Shown here piece after piece: positions 1 to 6,920 of a stretch of DNA of 45,894 bases. The stretch lies in the IMG/VR virus record IMGVR_UViG_3300025669_001766, positions 1 to 45,894 of that record. One strand, written 5' to 3'. A model generated the notes under the pieces. It saw nothing but the letters and a program-made list of their open reading frames with translations, had not been told where the DNA came from and made no database searches. Made by a program: the position numbers and the translations under genes. Each line of letters starts with the position of its first letter. Position 1 is the first letter of the stretch. This DNA is from a virus.

Positions 1-137
1 AAAAGATAATCAAAAACAAATAATTTATAGTAAAAAACCCGAAGTTGTTGAAAAAAGAAAGATTAGACTAAAGAAATACAGAAAAGATAATCGAGAAAAA
101 ATAAGTAAATATTATAAAAAGTATAGGCAAAAGAAAA
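1..137. repeat. Left copy of terminal direct repeat
   Basis: These 137 bases match the last 138 bases of the window (45757-45894) except for one A missing in a run: 5 A here against 6 A in the right copy, at about position 12-16. A long perfect overlap at the ends of an assembled contig usually means a circular map or terminal redundancy. Only the right copy keeps the HNH reading frame open, so this copy probably carries a homopolymer error. Confidence 0.95.
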
Positions 138-364
138 GCTACAAAGATAAAAATAGGGAGTTGAATAAAAAAGACAGGATTAAGCATAAAAAGCATTATG
201 ATGCAAGAAAGTTAGCGCAGCTAATCCCTATCCAAAAAAATAAACTATGTGAGGTATGTAATCAAAGACTTACAAAAGAAAGACACCACAAAGATTATAA
301 CAAACCATTAGAGATCATGTTTGTTTGTATTGTCTGTCATAAAAGATTGCATTGTAAAGATTAG
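138..364 (+). CDS. HNH endonuclease, C-terminal catalytic part (continues from 45600)
   Basis: This is the distal part of the junction-spanning gene. It carries a compact treble-clef HNH domain: CEVC, then HHKDYNKP, then CIVCHKRLH. The CxxC and CxxC pairs bind zinc, and the HH of RHHKDY supplies the catalytic His. The same CxxC-HH.DYNKPL-CxxCH arrangement is found in the gene at 1118, so the two are paralogues. HNH proteins of this kind in viral genomes are usually free-standing homing endonucleases. Read without the junction, only a TTG at 161 would be available as a start, which is artificial. Confidence 0.85.
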
Positions 365-596
365 AAGATATTTATTTATCAAAGCAAAATATCTGTTAGA
401 TAAAACTCAAATAATCTCCGAAACTGATTATTCAATTTCATTTTTAGTAGGAGATTTTCATGTTACACTTAAATATCAGAATCATCGGTTGATCGCATTA
501 TGCGAATGCAAGGCAGGAAGTTTAAATCAACCATGTGCGCATATATTATGTGCGATTACAAAATTAACAAATAAACAAAATGAAAAAAATATGTAA
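321..596 (+). CDS. Small SWIM zinc-finger protein
   Basis: The protein has up to 91 residues. Near the C-terminus, CECKAGSLNQPCAHILCA fits the SWIM zinc-finger signature CxCx(n)CxH. A beta-rich segment (ISFLVGDFHVTLKY) precedes it, as is usual for SWIM modules. SWIM domains bind DNA or protein partners and are common in archaeal proteins. The start is uncertain: TTG at 321 or 330 would overlap the HNH gene, and there is no ATG before the conserved part. A second, longer SWIM protein lies at 2728-3141. Confidence 0.65.
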   Translation: MFVLSVIKDCIVKIRRYLFIKAKYLLDKTQIISETDYSISFLVGDFHVTLKYQNHRLIALCECKAGSLNQPCAHILCAITKLTNKQNEKNM

Positions 597-667
597 AAAT
601 TGTAAGAAAGAATTTGAAGCAGAAAGCAGATAAGAAATTCATAGTTGCTATTGAAGTAACTGATTAA
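580..667 (+). pseudogene. Broken mini zinc-ribbon reading frame
   Basis: The ATG at 580 encodes 17 residues starting MKKICKNCKKEFEAE, with a CxxC knuckle, and stops at 633. The next frame is open from 626 to 667 and ends ADKKFIVAIEVTD just before the gene at 671. Joined by one shift the two would make a protein of about 28 residues. It may be a decayed or mis-sequenced zinc-ribbon peptide, or simply a leader-like peptide. Confidence 0.25.
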
Positions 668-670
668 AAC

Positions 671-868
671 ATGAAAACAATAAAAGAATTAGAAGATGAA
701 TTGAAAGTATTAAACTCAGATAGTCATGTTAATTGGGTATTTTGTATTGCACATAATAAATCAAAACTACAAGCACTAAAAGATGTGTTAGGGTTGATTG
801 ATGATTTAGAGAAAAGCCATGGTAAACATTGGTTTATTAAAGAACTAAAAAAGAGGATATCAGGATGA
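671..868 (+). CDS. Small hypothetical protein, tandem paralogue A
   Basis: This 65-residue protein of unknown function is probably all-helical. It shares the head MKTIK.LE.E, the centre LKDVLGLIDD and the tail IKELKKRI.G with the next gene, so the two arose by tandem duplication. The stop overlaps the next start (ATGA at 865), which implies translational coupling. No known domain was recognised. Confidence 0.75.
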   Translation: MKTIKELEDELKVLNSDSHVNWVFCIAHNKSKLQALKDVLGLIDDLEKSHGKHWFIKELKKRISG

Positions 869-1116
869 AAACAATAAAACAATTAGAAGCTGAAATTAAA
901 GAAGATACAGATATAATAGCAAAAAGCTTTATTTATGAACATATAACTATACTAAAAGATGTGTTGGGGTTGATTGATGATAAATTATGTATCTGCCCTT
1001 CCTTTAGAGAATGGGAACAAAGACAACCAGCTCATTATATTGACTTAACAACTGAATTAGAGAGATTTGTCTATTGGATTAAGGAAGAACTAAAAAAGAG
1101 GATATTAGGTAATTAA
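865..1116 (+). CDS. Small hypothetical protein, tandem paralogue B
   Basis: This 83-residue protein is homologous to the preceding one at both ends (MKTIKQLEAE, LKDVLGLIDD, ELKKRILG). It carries an extra insert of about 20 residues after LGLIDD, containing CICPSFREWEQRQP. Its function is unknown. It overlaps its neighbour by 4 nt and is followed directly by an HNH gene. Confidence 0.75.
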   Translation: MKTIKQLEAEIKEDTDIIAKSFIYEHITILKDVLGLIDDKLCICPSFREWEQRQPAHYIDLTTELERFVYWIKEELKKRILGN

Positions 1117-1117
1117 A

Positions 1118-1531
1118 ATGGTATTTAATCATAAAGTTTGGTATCAAAAAAATAAAAACAGATTAAAGAAGAGGGTTAAAGAAAGGAGAGATGAGAACTT
1201 AGAAGAAGAAAGAGAAAAAGATAGAATTTATTCTTATAAATATTATGAGAAAAATAAAGAAAGAATAAAAGAAAAGAAAAGAGCAAATCCTAAAAGAAAT
1301 TTAAAGAATATTAAAACTTATAAAAAGAAGAATATATTAAAAGTTAGAGCAAGAGATAATGCTTGTAAACAAATTAAAATTCCAAAAAATCAAATTTGTG
1401 AAATTTGTAATATTAATTTAGCAACTCAAAAACATCATTCAGATTATAATAAACCTTTAGATGTTTTATTTGTTTGTATAAGTTGTCATTCTAAATTAGA
1501 TAGAAAACCATTGAGGATAAATGGAAATTAA
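1118..1531 (+). CDS. HNH endonuclease with basic helical arm
   Basis: The protein has 137 residues. The first 85 or so are Lys/Arg/Glu-rich and predicted helical (YYEKNKERIKEKKR). The HNH domain follows: CEIC, then HHSDYNKP, then CISCHSKL. It is the closest paralogue of the junction-spanning HNH protein. It probably nicks or cuts DNA as a free-standing homing-type nuclease. Its end overlaps the next gene by 11 nt. Confidence 0.85.
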   Translation: MVFNHKVWYQKNKNRLKKRVKERRDENLEEEREKDRIYSYKYYEKNKERIKEKKRANPKRNLKNIKTYKKKNILKVRARDNACKQIKIPKNQICEICNINLATQKHHSDYNKPLDVLFVCISCHSKLDRKPLRINGN

Positions 1532-1814
1532 AGAAATAATATGCCCAATTTGTAGGAAGAATTTAATGTATTTAAAACATGATTATCTTCCTGGCTTTGC
1601 ACAAAAAATTCCGTCTAAATGGGTTTGCTCAAATTGTGTAGTCACTTATCAATATGGTTGGTTTGAGAGATTCACTCAATATGAATTTTTAGTTTTAAGA
1701 AGTGGTGCAACTGCGAAGCAATTTAATAAATGGTTAAATAATTTAGAAAGAGATAAGAAATTCAAAAATAAACTTTCAATAATAATAAAAAATGGTAGAA
1801 AAATTATCAAATAA
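1521..1814 (+). CDS. Zinc-ribbon protein of unknown function
   Basis: This 97-residue protein has two Cys pairs (CPIC near residue 8 and CSNC near residue 36) that form a probable zinc ribbon. A conserved-looking aromatic segment (YQYGWFERF) follows, then a basic C-terminus. The start overlaps the upstream HNH gene. No catalytic motif was recognised. Confidence 0.7.
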   Translation: MEIKEIICPICRKNLMYLKHDYLPGFAQKIPSKWVCSNCVVTYQYGWFERFTQYEFLVLRSGATAKQFNKWLNNLERDKKFKNKLSIIIKNGRKIIK

Positions 1815-1992
1815 ACAAAAAAGAGTATTGAAAGAAATGGTAGAATTTACCTGTGAGGGGTGTCATAAAAAGTTTGATGAAAATCAATTACAAATTCATA
1901 GAAAAAAAAGAAGGGTTGATGGTGGGAAATATATTCCATCAAATTGTCAAATATTATGTGAAGAGTGTCATAAAATGAGGGACTTCATATAA
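1792..1992 (+). CDS. Minimal HNH-like endonuclease
   Basis: This 66-residue protein contains CEGC, then LQIHRKKRRVDGGKY, then NCQILCEECHKMRD. The CxxC, the central H followed by GG.Y.P.N and the CxxCH fit a minimal HNH fold of the HNH/McrA type. It lacks the Lys-rich arm of the other HNH genes. It overlaps both neighbours (23 nt upstream; TAATG at 1992). It may be a stand-alone nickase or only a zinc-binding DNA protein. Confidence 0.65.
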   Translation: MVEKLSNKQKRVLKEMVEFTCEGCHKKFDENQLQIHRKKRRVDGGKYIPSNCQILCEECHKMRDFI

Positions 1993-2201
1993 TGTTATTT
2001 TCAAAATGTCCAGATTGTGGTAAATGGAAATTATTAACAAAACATAGTAAAACAGGAAGTCATAAACCACCATACGTTTATCTTTGTCGAGATTGCCACG
2101 ACAAAAGAGAGGGAACTAAACAAAAAAGAAAGAATTTAAGATTCCAAAAAGGAAGTGGAGGAAAATATGCCAAAGGAACAAGAAGAAAAAAAAGAAAATG
2201 A
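1992..2201 (+). CDS. Basic zinc-ribbon protein
   Basis: The protein has 69 residues with CPDC near the N-terminus and CRDCH in the middle, then a very basic tail (GTKQKRKNLR, GTRRKKRK). It probably binds nucleic acid. It may be a derivative of the HNH family that has lost the catalytic segment. The stop overlaps the next small frame (ATGA at 2198). Confidence 0.6.
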   Translation: MLFSKCPDCGKWKLLTKHSKTGSHKPPYVYLCRDCHDKREGTKQKRKNLRFQKGSGGKYAKGTRRKKRK

Positions 2202-2290
2202 ATGAACCAAAACAAACTTATGAAGAACCAAAACATTTAAATAATCTCATTTATTGCTTAATTAATGGTAAACAAGATATATTTTACTGA
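2198..2290 (+). CDS. Possible 30-residue peptide
   Basis: An ATG in an ATGA overlap with the preceding gene opens a 30-residue frame (MNEPKQTYEEPKHLNNLIYC and ten more residues). It ends inside the next gene. The coupling-type overlap favours a real gene, but the length and lack of motifs make it uncertain. Confidence 0.35.
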   Translation: MNEPKQTYEEPKHLNNLIYCLINGKQDIFY

Positions 2291-2753
2291 TGAAGATAAA
2301 AGAAAATCTAAATGTGAGGAAGCAAGAAGATATAGAAAAAGACATCCAGAAAGAGTAAAAGAATATCAAAAGAAATATAGCAAGACTAAGGGTGCAAAAA
2401 AGATTTATAAAAATTGGAGAGATAAGAACCCAGATTATGATAAAGAATATAGAAAGAAAAACAAAGAGAAAATAGCACAACAGAAGAAAGAATATAGTTT
2501 AAAAAATAGGAAAAAAATTAATAAATATTCAAATGATTATCAAAAACAACAAAGAGATGTTTTAAGAAAACTTATAGCACAAAAGTGTGAAGATTGTGGT
2601 GGAGATAAAAAATTATGTATTCATCACAAAGATAGAAATCATCAAAACAATAACCCAAAAAACTTAAGGATTTTGTGCAGAAGTTGTCATGCGAATGAAC
2701 ATCTTAAAGATAAAATAAGGAACAAAAATGGACAATTCAATAGAAAAATTTGA
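2265..2753 (+). CDS. HNH endonuclease with long basic helical arm
   Basis: The protein has 162 residues. About 105 N-terminal residues form repeated basic helical units (YRKRHPERVKEYQKKY, YRKKNKEKIAQQKKEY). The HNH domain follows: CEDCGGDKKLCIHHKDRN, then NPKNLRILCRSCHANEH. The IHHKDRN...N..N...LC..CH pattern is the classical HNH signature. It overlaps the SWIM gene downstream by 26 nt. Confidence 0.87.
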   Translation: MVNKIYFTDEDKRKSKCEEARRYRKRHPERVKEYQKKYSKTKGAKKIYKNWRDKNPDYDKEYRKKNKEKIAQQKKEYSLKNRKKINKYSNDYQKQQRDVLRKLIAQKCEDCGGDKKLCIHHKDRNHQNNNPKNLRILCRSCHANEHLKDKIRNKNGQFNRKI

Positions 2754-3141
2754 GGAGCCGTCAGAACTGACGCCTAATAATGTGTGTTATTATTCTACAA
2801 CATTTAAGGGATTAAAAATCTTAGATGAAACTGGGGTTTGGAGGACTTATTCAATTAGGCTGAAAGCAAGAAGATTTCTAAGAGAAAATTGTATTAGTTA
2901 TTCTAAAGAGAAAAAATGTTATCAATGTGGCCCAATTAAAGGTTACAACAAAACTACCTATGATATGAGTGCATTAAAAGATAAAAGTTTTGAATGTTCA
3001 TGTCAATTTCATCAGACGGTAGTCAAACAACAAAAGATACCAGGACTTGTATGTTCTCATGTATGTGCGCTCAAAATGATGTTAAAGATGTGGAATCATA
3101 ATCGTAGGAGAGATAAAGAACTTTATCCAGAAAATTACTAA
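2728..3141 (+). CDS. SWIM zinc-finger protein
   Basis: The protein has 137 residues. The C-terminal part (about residues 90-112) reads FECSCQFHQTVV then GLVCSHVCALKM, a clear CxCx(n)CxH SWIM motif. The N-terminal half contains RLKARRFLRENCISYSKEKK, which resembles the small RHH-like segment often found before SWIM fingers. It probably binds DNA and may have a recombination or regulatory role. It is the second SWIM gene in this operon. Confidence 0.75.
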   Translation: MDNSIEKFEEPSELTPNNVCYYSTTFKGLKILDETGVWRTYSIRLKARRFLRENCISYSKEKKCYQCGPIKGYNKTTYDMSALKDKSFECSCQFHQTVVKQQKIPGLVCSHVCALKMMLKMWNHNRRRDKELYPENY

Positions 3142-3144
3142 AGG

Positions 3145-3297
3145 ATGAAAAAAATAATAATAATAAATGCAACAGGGAATTACCTTATAGAAATCCCTTT
3201 CTTTGGAAAAATTAAGTGGAAAAAGTTACCAACTTCTAAAATAAAAGGTTGTAAGGTTGATTTAGTAATGGTTGATGAATTAGTAAAATCTAAATAG
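3145..3297 (+). CDS. Small hypothetical protein
   Basis: This 50-residue frame begins MKKIIIINATGNYLIEIPFF and ends VMVDELVKSK. It starts 3 nt after the SWIM gene stop with a weak AAGG upstream. The beta-rich composition suggests a small folded domain. The function is unknown. Confidence 0.5.
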   Translation: MKKIIIINATGNYLIEIPFFGKIKWKKLPTSKIKGCKVDLVMVDELVKSK

Positions 3298-3308
3298 TAT
3301 AGTTTCTT

Positions 3309-3318
3309 AATTATATTG
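3309..3318 (+). promoter_or_regulatory. Candidate TATA box for the gene at 3349
   Basis: The AATTATATTG element has its centre about 35 nt before the ATG at 3349. Initiation 25 nt downstream would leave only a short leader. This argues against the TTG at 3316, which lies inside the element. Confidence 0.4.
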
Positions 3319-3348
3319 AATATCCATCGTTGGACCCAACATATTAAA

Positions 3349-3942
3349 ATGGTAAAAATAGGCGAAATTGAAAAACTGGGTGAGGAAGCTCAAAAAATTG
3401 CAATAAAACTTAAAGTTGAAGGAGTTTCTCACTCAGCAATCGCCGCAAGGCTAAACGAAGAATTTAATGCAGATATAACAGAAGACCAAGTAGCAGGATA
3501 TTCTAAAAGAAATAGATCTAAAACATTTAAAGTAATGAAAGAAGAACCAAACTTCGATTTCAAAATGGCTAAATATACTTTTAATACTATTGACCAATTA
3601 AAATTTTTAAATCATAATATGTGGGAATTCTTTTTAGAGATTAAGAAGAATCCAGAATTAAAAGATAAGATAATCAAATGCACTAAATGTGGTAGAAGAT
3701 TAGTTCTTCAATATCAAAGTTATGGATTATTAATTAAAGCTGCAGACCATATCCTTAAACAGATAGAACATCAAAATAAGTTAATGGGAAGACTTAATGA
3801 TAAAGGAATTACAATTAATTATAATATGGTTGATATGAGTAAAAAAATACAAAATGTAATGCCTAATCTTGTTCACGATTTAGAAAGAAGTGGGGATATT
3901 AAAATTCTTAAAAAGAAAAAATATAAAGAGAAGTATAATTAG
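3349..3942 (+). CDS. Helix-turn-helix protein, possible small terminase subunit
   Basis: With the ATG at 3349 the protein has 197 residues. An N-terminal HTH is suggested by GVSHSAIAARLNEEF...ITEDQVAGYSKR (about residues 25-60). A CTKCGRR zinc-knuckle-like element lies mid-protein. A helical segment, GLLIKAADHILKQIEHQNKL, resembles the oligomerisation helices of small terminase subunits. It is the last rightward gene before the convergent leftward block and far from the large terminase at 23842. The terminase assignment is inference; a viral transcription regulator is the alternative. Confidence 0.45.
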   Translation: MVKIGEIEKLGEEAQKIAIKLKVEGVSHSAIAARLNEEFNADITEDQVAGYSKRNRSKTFKVMKEEPNFDFKMAKYTFNTIDQLKFLNHNMWEFFLEIKKNPELKDKIIKCTKCGRRLVLQYQSYGLLIKAADHILKQIEHQNKLMGRLNDKGITINYNMVDMSKKIQNVMPNLVHDLERSGDIKILKKKKYKEKYN

Positions 3943-4212
3943 AGTTCTTCTAAAACTTCTGAATTTGAGTAGTTATTTTCATAACTTTCCTCAATTCCTA
4001 CATCTGTTCCGAAACTATCTTGAAAAACACCACATACTACTAATAAAATAGATTATTGACTTAATCATTTGACCATTTCTGAAATGTTTACAATATAAAT
4101 AAAAACTATAATCATTATAAGGGTAACAACCTAAACTCATAGCTGTCCAAAATGAACCAATAAACATTAAGAATAATGTTCCACCAACAAAATACCAAGC
4201 AAACTTACTCAT
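3939..4212 (-). pseudogene. Small membrane protein interrupted by a frameshift
   Basis: From the ATG at 4212 the frame encodes a hydrophobic protein (WYFVGGTLFLMFIGSFW, then KSIIYF) that stops at 4015. The adjacent frame continues the second membrane segment as LLVVCGVFQDSFGTDVG and ends SNSEVLEEL at 3939, overlapping the convergent gene by 4 nt. Removing one base from the A4 run at 4045-4048 joins the two into about 90 residues with two membrane segments and an acidic tail. Either the gene is frameshifted or the sequence has an extra base. The function is unknown. Confidence 0.55.
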
Positions 4213-4570
4213 CAAAACCTACCTTTTTTATCTCTTTTCCTATCCTTAAAGCACTATGTAATTTATTTAGAGCTAATTTCTTCATACGATAATCTTTATC
4301 ATTAGCATATCTTTCTCGCATTTTAGCTTTAATCTTTTCACTATTCTTTAAATAATATTCTAAATGATGTTTCAAAATCTTCTTTTTATTTTCTTCGTAA
4401 TGTTTAACCCTATAATCTCTCATAGCTTTCTTACCTTGTTCAGAAGATCTATACTCTTTTTTATGCTGTTTAACATTATCTTTATTCTCCTCATAATACT
4501 TTTTACGATAAGCCTTACTTTGTTCTTTATGTTCTTTACGATATTTCTTATCATATTCTTTTTTGTCCAT
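4205..4570 (-). CDS. Lys/Tyr-rich repeat protein (HNH arm without nuclease domain)
   Basis: This 121-residue protein consists of basic helical repeats such as YRKEHKEQSKAYRKKYYEEN and KHYEENKKKILKHHLEYY. These match the arms of the HNH proteins at 45600, 1118 and 2265. No Cys pair and no HH motif follow; it ends KEIKKVGFDE. It may be an HNH gene that lost its catalytic end, or a stand-alone DNA-binding protein. It overlaps the next leftward gene by 8 nt. Confidence 0.6.
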   Translation of the reverse strand: MDKKEYDKKYRKEHKEQSKAYRKKYYEENKDNVKQHKKEYRSSEQGKKAMRDYRVKHYEENKKKILKHHLEYYLKNSEKIKAKMRERYANDKDYRMKKLALNKLHSALRIGKEIKKVGFDE

Positions 4571-4594
4571 AGTATTATTAGTGGTAGAGTGTAT

Positions 4595-5497
4595 TTAAAT
4601 CTTTTGAGTGTCCAAGAGCATACGTCCTCTGCTTGAGATGGTTATCATTCCTTTTCTGATTAAATCACTCTCTATATCTAATTTTATATAATCCTCAGAA
4701 CGTCGTAAGACAAGAGCAATATTTCTTACTCCTGCTTTCTCAACCTTTCTTAAATAAGCTATATAATTCTCTTGGTCTTCGGATAAACCACTTTCCCAAT
4801 TAATCTTCATCATGTTTAAGACCTTAATTAGATTATCTTTATTTCTATTTCCATACATATCCATATATTTAATCAATTTTTTTAAGATTCTGATGTTTAA
4901 TGTGTATCTCATTAAAATGGTTAAGCAATCTTCGTTTAATCCCATCTTGTTTAATATCTTTTTAGTCATCACCTCATTTGGCTCATCGAATTCAATTCTC
5001 ATTAATCTATCGAGTAATGGTTTAGGTAACCCTTCAGGTTCGGTTGTCGTACATATGAAAATTGCATTTATTTTTTTCTTTCCTCCATCTATATATAATT
5101 CTCCATACTCAATAACTGGATAAATTAACTCTGCAACGTTGTCTCTCATTCCGTGAATTTCATCAATACATACAATCGCATTCTCTGGAAGATTACTCAA
5201 AATTTCTAAAACCTTTAACTTACTTTGATTACCTGCCATATAAACATAAGGTCTTTCAGTTTCACAAGCGATCATCATAGAAGAATAAGTCTTACCTGTT
5301 CCGGCGTAGCCAGTAAATAAAAGATTATGTATTTCTCCCTCTTTAATTCGCGTTAAAACCAACTTTACAAACTCTTCTTGCTTAGCTGAATAAACTACAT
5401 CTTCAAAATGAGGGTTATTAAGGATTTCTCCAATATTACCACTACTTTCAATGTCATCAACGAAGTCCAGTTTATGCCCTTTATAGTCTATTATCAT
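4595..5497 (-). CDS. RuvB-like AAA+ ATPase
   Basis: The protein has 300 residues. Walker A is GYAGTGKT (about residue 65) and Walker B is IVCIDEIHG. A sensor-1-like FICTTTEPEGLPKPLLDR contains the arginine typical of AAA+ finger regions. The C-terminus (LIRKGMITISSRGRML) resembles the winged helix of RuvB, which also ends in a GRG-type loop. RuvB drives Holliday-junction branch migration in bacteria and is not a standard archaeal protein. Clamp-loader-like or helicase-loader roles are also possible. The start overlaps the upstream methyltransferase by 4 nt. A RusA-type resolvase is encoded at 18960. Confidence 0.7.
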   Translation of the reverse strand: MIIDYKGHKLDFVDDIESSGNIGEILNNPHFEDVVYSAKQEEFVKLVLTRIKEGEIHNLLFTGYAGTGKTYSSMMIACETERPYVYMAGNQSKLKVLEILSNLPENAIVCIDEIHGMRDNVAELIYPVIEYGELYIDGGKKKINAIFICTTTEPEGLPKPLLDRLMRIEFDEPNEVMTKKILNKMGLNEDCLTILMRYTLNIRILKKLIKYMDMYGNRNKDNLIKVLNMMKINWESGLSEDQENYIAYLRKVEKAGVRNIALVLRRSEDYIKLDIESDLIRKGMITISSRGRMLLDTQKI

Positions 5498-6036
5498 CTT
5501 TCTAATTTAACAAAGTTTAATGTTTTTGGTAAATTTAACCCCCAAGTAAACCAAGCAGTAGCAAACCAAGATCCTGAGCCTTTACCTGAAGGAGTTTCAA
5601 AATTAATTCTTTTATCAAAGAAAATAACTTGAATCCCATATTTTTTAAATAAATTTTGCCTCTTAGCAGTTTCAAAAGTGGTTAAAGGAAGAAGCAAAGC
5701 AAAAGGTTTTCCAATCTTATAACATCTCTCTAAAAATTCTTGTTTTAATGAAAAAGGAGGATTTGTTATAATACAATCAAACTCATTATATTCTGGATTC
5801 CAATTTAAAAAATCATACTCTTTATCATAAATTATGTCTGTTGCTATCACTTCAAATCCCTTTAATTCTAATTCTTCTTTAAGATTCTTCTTACCACAGG
5901 CACATTCCCAAATAGTCCAATCTTTATTTAAAAAAGGAATTAAGGGCTTTAAAGCTAAAGGAGGTGTTTGAAAATCGTTTGAATTTCCTTGCTTCATTGG
6001 TGGTTGATTCGATTTCCTCATTTTTTGTTTTATCAC
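5494..6036 (-). CDS. DNA adenine-type methyltransferase
   Basis: The protein has 180 residues. The ECACGKKNL segment is a variant of SAM motif I (E.CAG.G.L), VIATDI follows as the ribose-binding acidic position, and CIITNPPFS is the NPPF catalytic motif of N6-adenine methyltransferases. An aromatic C-terminal GSGSWFATAWFTWG is common in phage methyltransferases of this small type. The start could be MIKQKM or the internal MRKSNQ at about 6021. It probably marks viral DNA against host restriction. It is translationally coupled to the AAA+ gene. Confidence 0.8.
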   Translation of the reverse strand: MIKQKMRKSNQPPMKQGNSNDFQTPPLALKPLIPFLNKDWTIWECACGKKNLKEELELKGFEVIATDIIYDKEYDFLNWNPEYNEFDCIITNPPFSLKQEFLERCYKIGKPFALLLPLTTFETAKRQNLFKKYGIQVIFFDKRINFETPSGKGSGSWFATAWFTWGLNLPKTLNFVKLER

Positions 6037-6086
6037 ATTTATTACTTTACTACTATACTACTTGGCAAAAAGCCAAAAAAAAATAA

Positions 6087-6290
6087 TTATAAATCTGCGT
6101 TATTACAACACTCTATCTGTGCTACATCTATACAAGCAAAAACATCTGCGATCCTTAACTTAACATAGTTATGTAACTTTTCCCTTAATTCTTCTAAGGC
6201 AATACAACTATCGCAATTTTCACAATGAGTGATTAGTTTATCTTTTTGAGAACCCATCTTAATTCCGATATCTGGACAAAACTTCATCAT
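6087..6290 (-). CDS. Small Cys-rich protein
   Basis: The protein has about 67 residues with CENCDSC in the middle and an IECCNNADL tail. The Cys spacing suggests zinc binding. ATG codons at 6290 and 6287 and a GTG at 6293 are alternative starts. It overlaps the end of the upstream gene by about 30 nt. No family was recognised. Confidence 0.55.
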   Translation of the reverse strand: MMKFCPDIGIKMGSQKDKLITHCENCDSCIALEELREKLHNYVKLRIADVFACIDVAQIECCNNADL

Positions 6291-6555
6291 CACAATCTAC
6301 AAGTAGTTTAATTGATTCTCTATTATGAATTTTATTACCAACATTTTTAACTTGTTCATAGTTTTGATCTTCTTCCATAGACTCAACATAAATACACCAA
6401 TCATCAATAAATCCCTTACAAACAACAAATTTTAATTGTTTTTTATCATCTCCCCAACCATAGAGATTTATTTGTTCATCAGTAGTTATTCCTTGACCTA
6501 AAATTTTATCTCCTTGACCCTCTAACATTTCTTTTGTTATTTTTATTTTAGTCAT
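6259..6555 (-). CDS. Small hypothetical acidic protein
   Basis: With the ATG at 6555 the protein has 98 residues and begins MTKIKITKEMLEGQGDKIL. It is acidic and contains LKFVVCKGFIDDWCIYVES. It overlaps the upstream zinc protein by 8 nt, which favours this ATG over the earlier TTG. The function is unknown. Confidence 0.6.
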   Translation of the reverse strand: MTKIKITKEMLEGQGDKILGQGITTDEQINLYGWGDDKKQLKFVVCKGFIDDWCIYVESMEEDQNYEQVKNVGNKIHNRESIKLLVDCDDEVLSRYRN

Positions 6556-6739
6556 TTTTATGTTTTGGACAATCACAATTAACACCTACACATAAGTGTT
6601 CTTCTTTACAATCTATTGGACAACCTTTTTCTTGTTCTAAAAAGCAATCTTCACATACATCTAAATCATCAATCTTATCCATAGCAACATAATCAGAGTC
6701 AAACTCTATTTCACATATTGTACATCTAAACATACTCAT
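6548..6739 (-). CDS. Small zinc-finger protein with Cys-rich tail
   Basis: The protein has 63 residues. FRCTICEIEF and VCEDCFLE give two CxxC knuckles, and the tail has CPIDCKEEHLCVGVNCDCPKH. It may bind two metal ions. The start overlaps the preceding stop (ATGA at 6739). The function is unknown. Confidence 0.65.
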   Translation of the reverse strand: MSMFRCTICEIEFDSDYVAMDKIDDLDVCEDCFLEQEKGCPIDCKEEHLCVGVNCDCPKHKND

Positions 6740-6882
6740 TTTAGATCTAAACTTGCAACAATAACATTTATGTCTTGATTTGCAACCTTTTTAAATTGCT
6801 CCTTAATGCCGACAGGCAAAGAGCTACTATCAGTTAAAACCTTAAATTCTTCTAAATACATTAATTCGTTTAATTGTTCCAT
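6736..6882 (-). CDS. Small hypothetical protein, first gene of leftward operon
   Basis: This 48-residue frame begins MEQLNELMYLEEFKVLTDSS and ends NVIVASLDLK. GGAGG lies 5 nt before the ATG at 6882, a strong ribosome-binding site that decides this start over an in-frame ATG at 6897. It overlaps the next gene by ATGA. No domain was recognised. Confidence 0.65.
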   Translation of the reverse strand: MEQLNELMYLEEFKVLTDSSSLPVGIKEQFKKVANQDINVIVASLDLK

Positions 6883-6912
6883 TTTACCTCCTTTCATTTG
6901 GCTTGTGCCTTG

Positions 6913-6920
6913 AATATAAA
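6913..6920 (-). promoter_or_regulatory. TATA box of the leftward operon
   Basis: Read on the minus strand this is TTTATATT, about 31-38 nt before the ATG at 6882. Initiation 25 nt downstream leaves a short leader that includes the GGAGG site. It fits an archaeal TATA box. Confidence 0.55.

Noticed and set aside
4364-5123. Plus-strand hydrophobic frames opposite the Lys-rich and AAA+ genes
   Set aside because: They are antisense reflections of Lys codons (Phe/Leu/Ile-rich) with no start signals.
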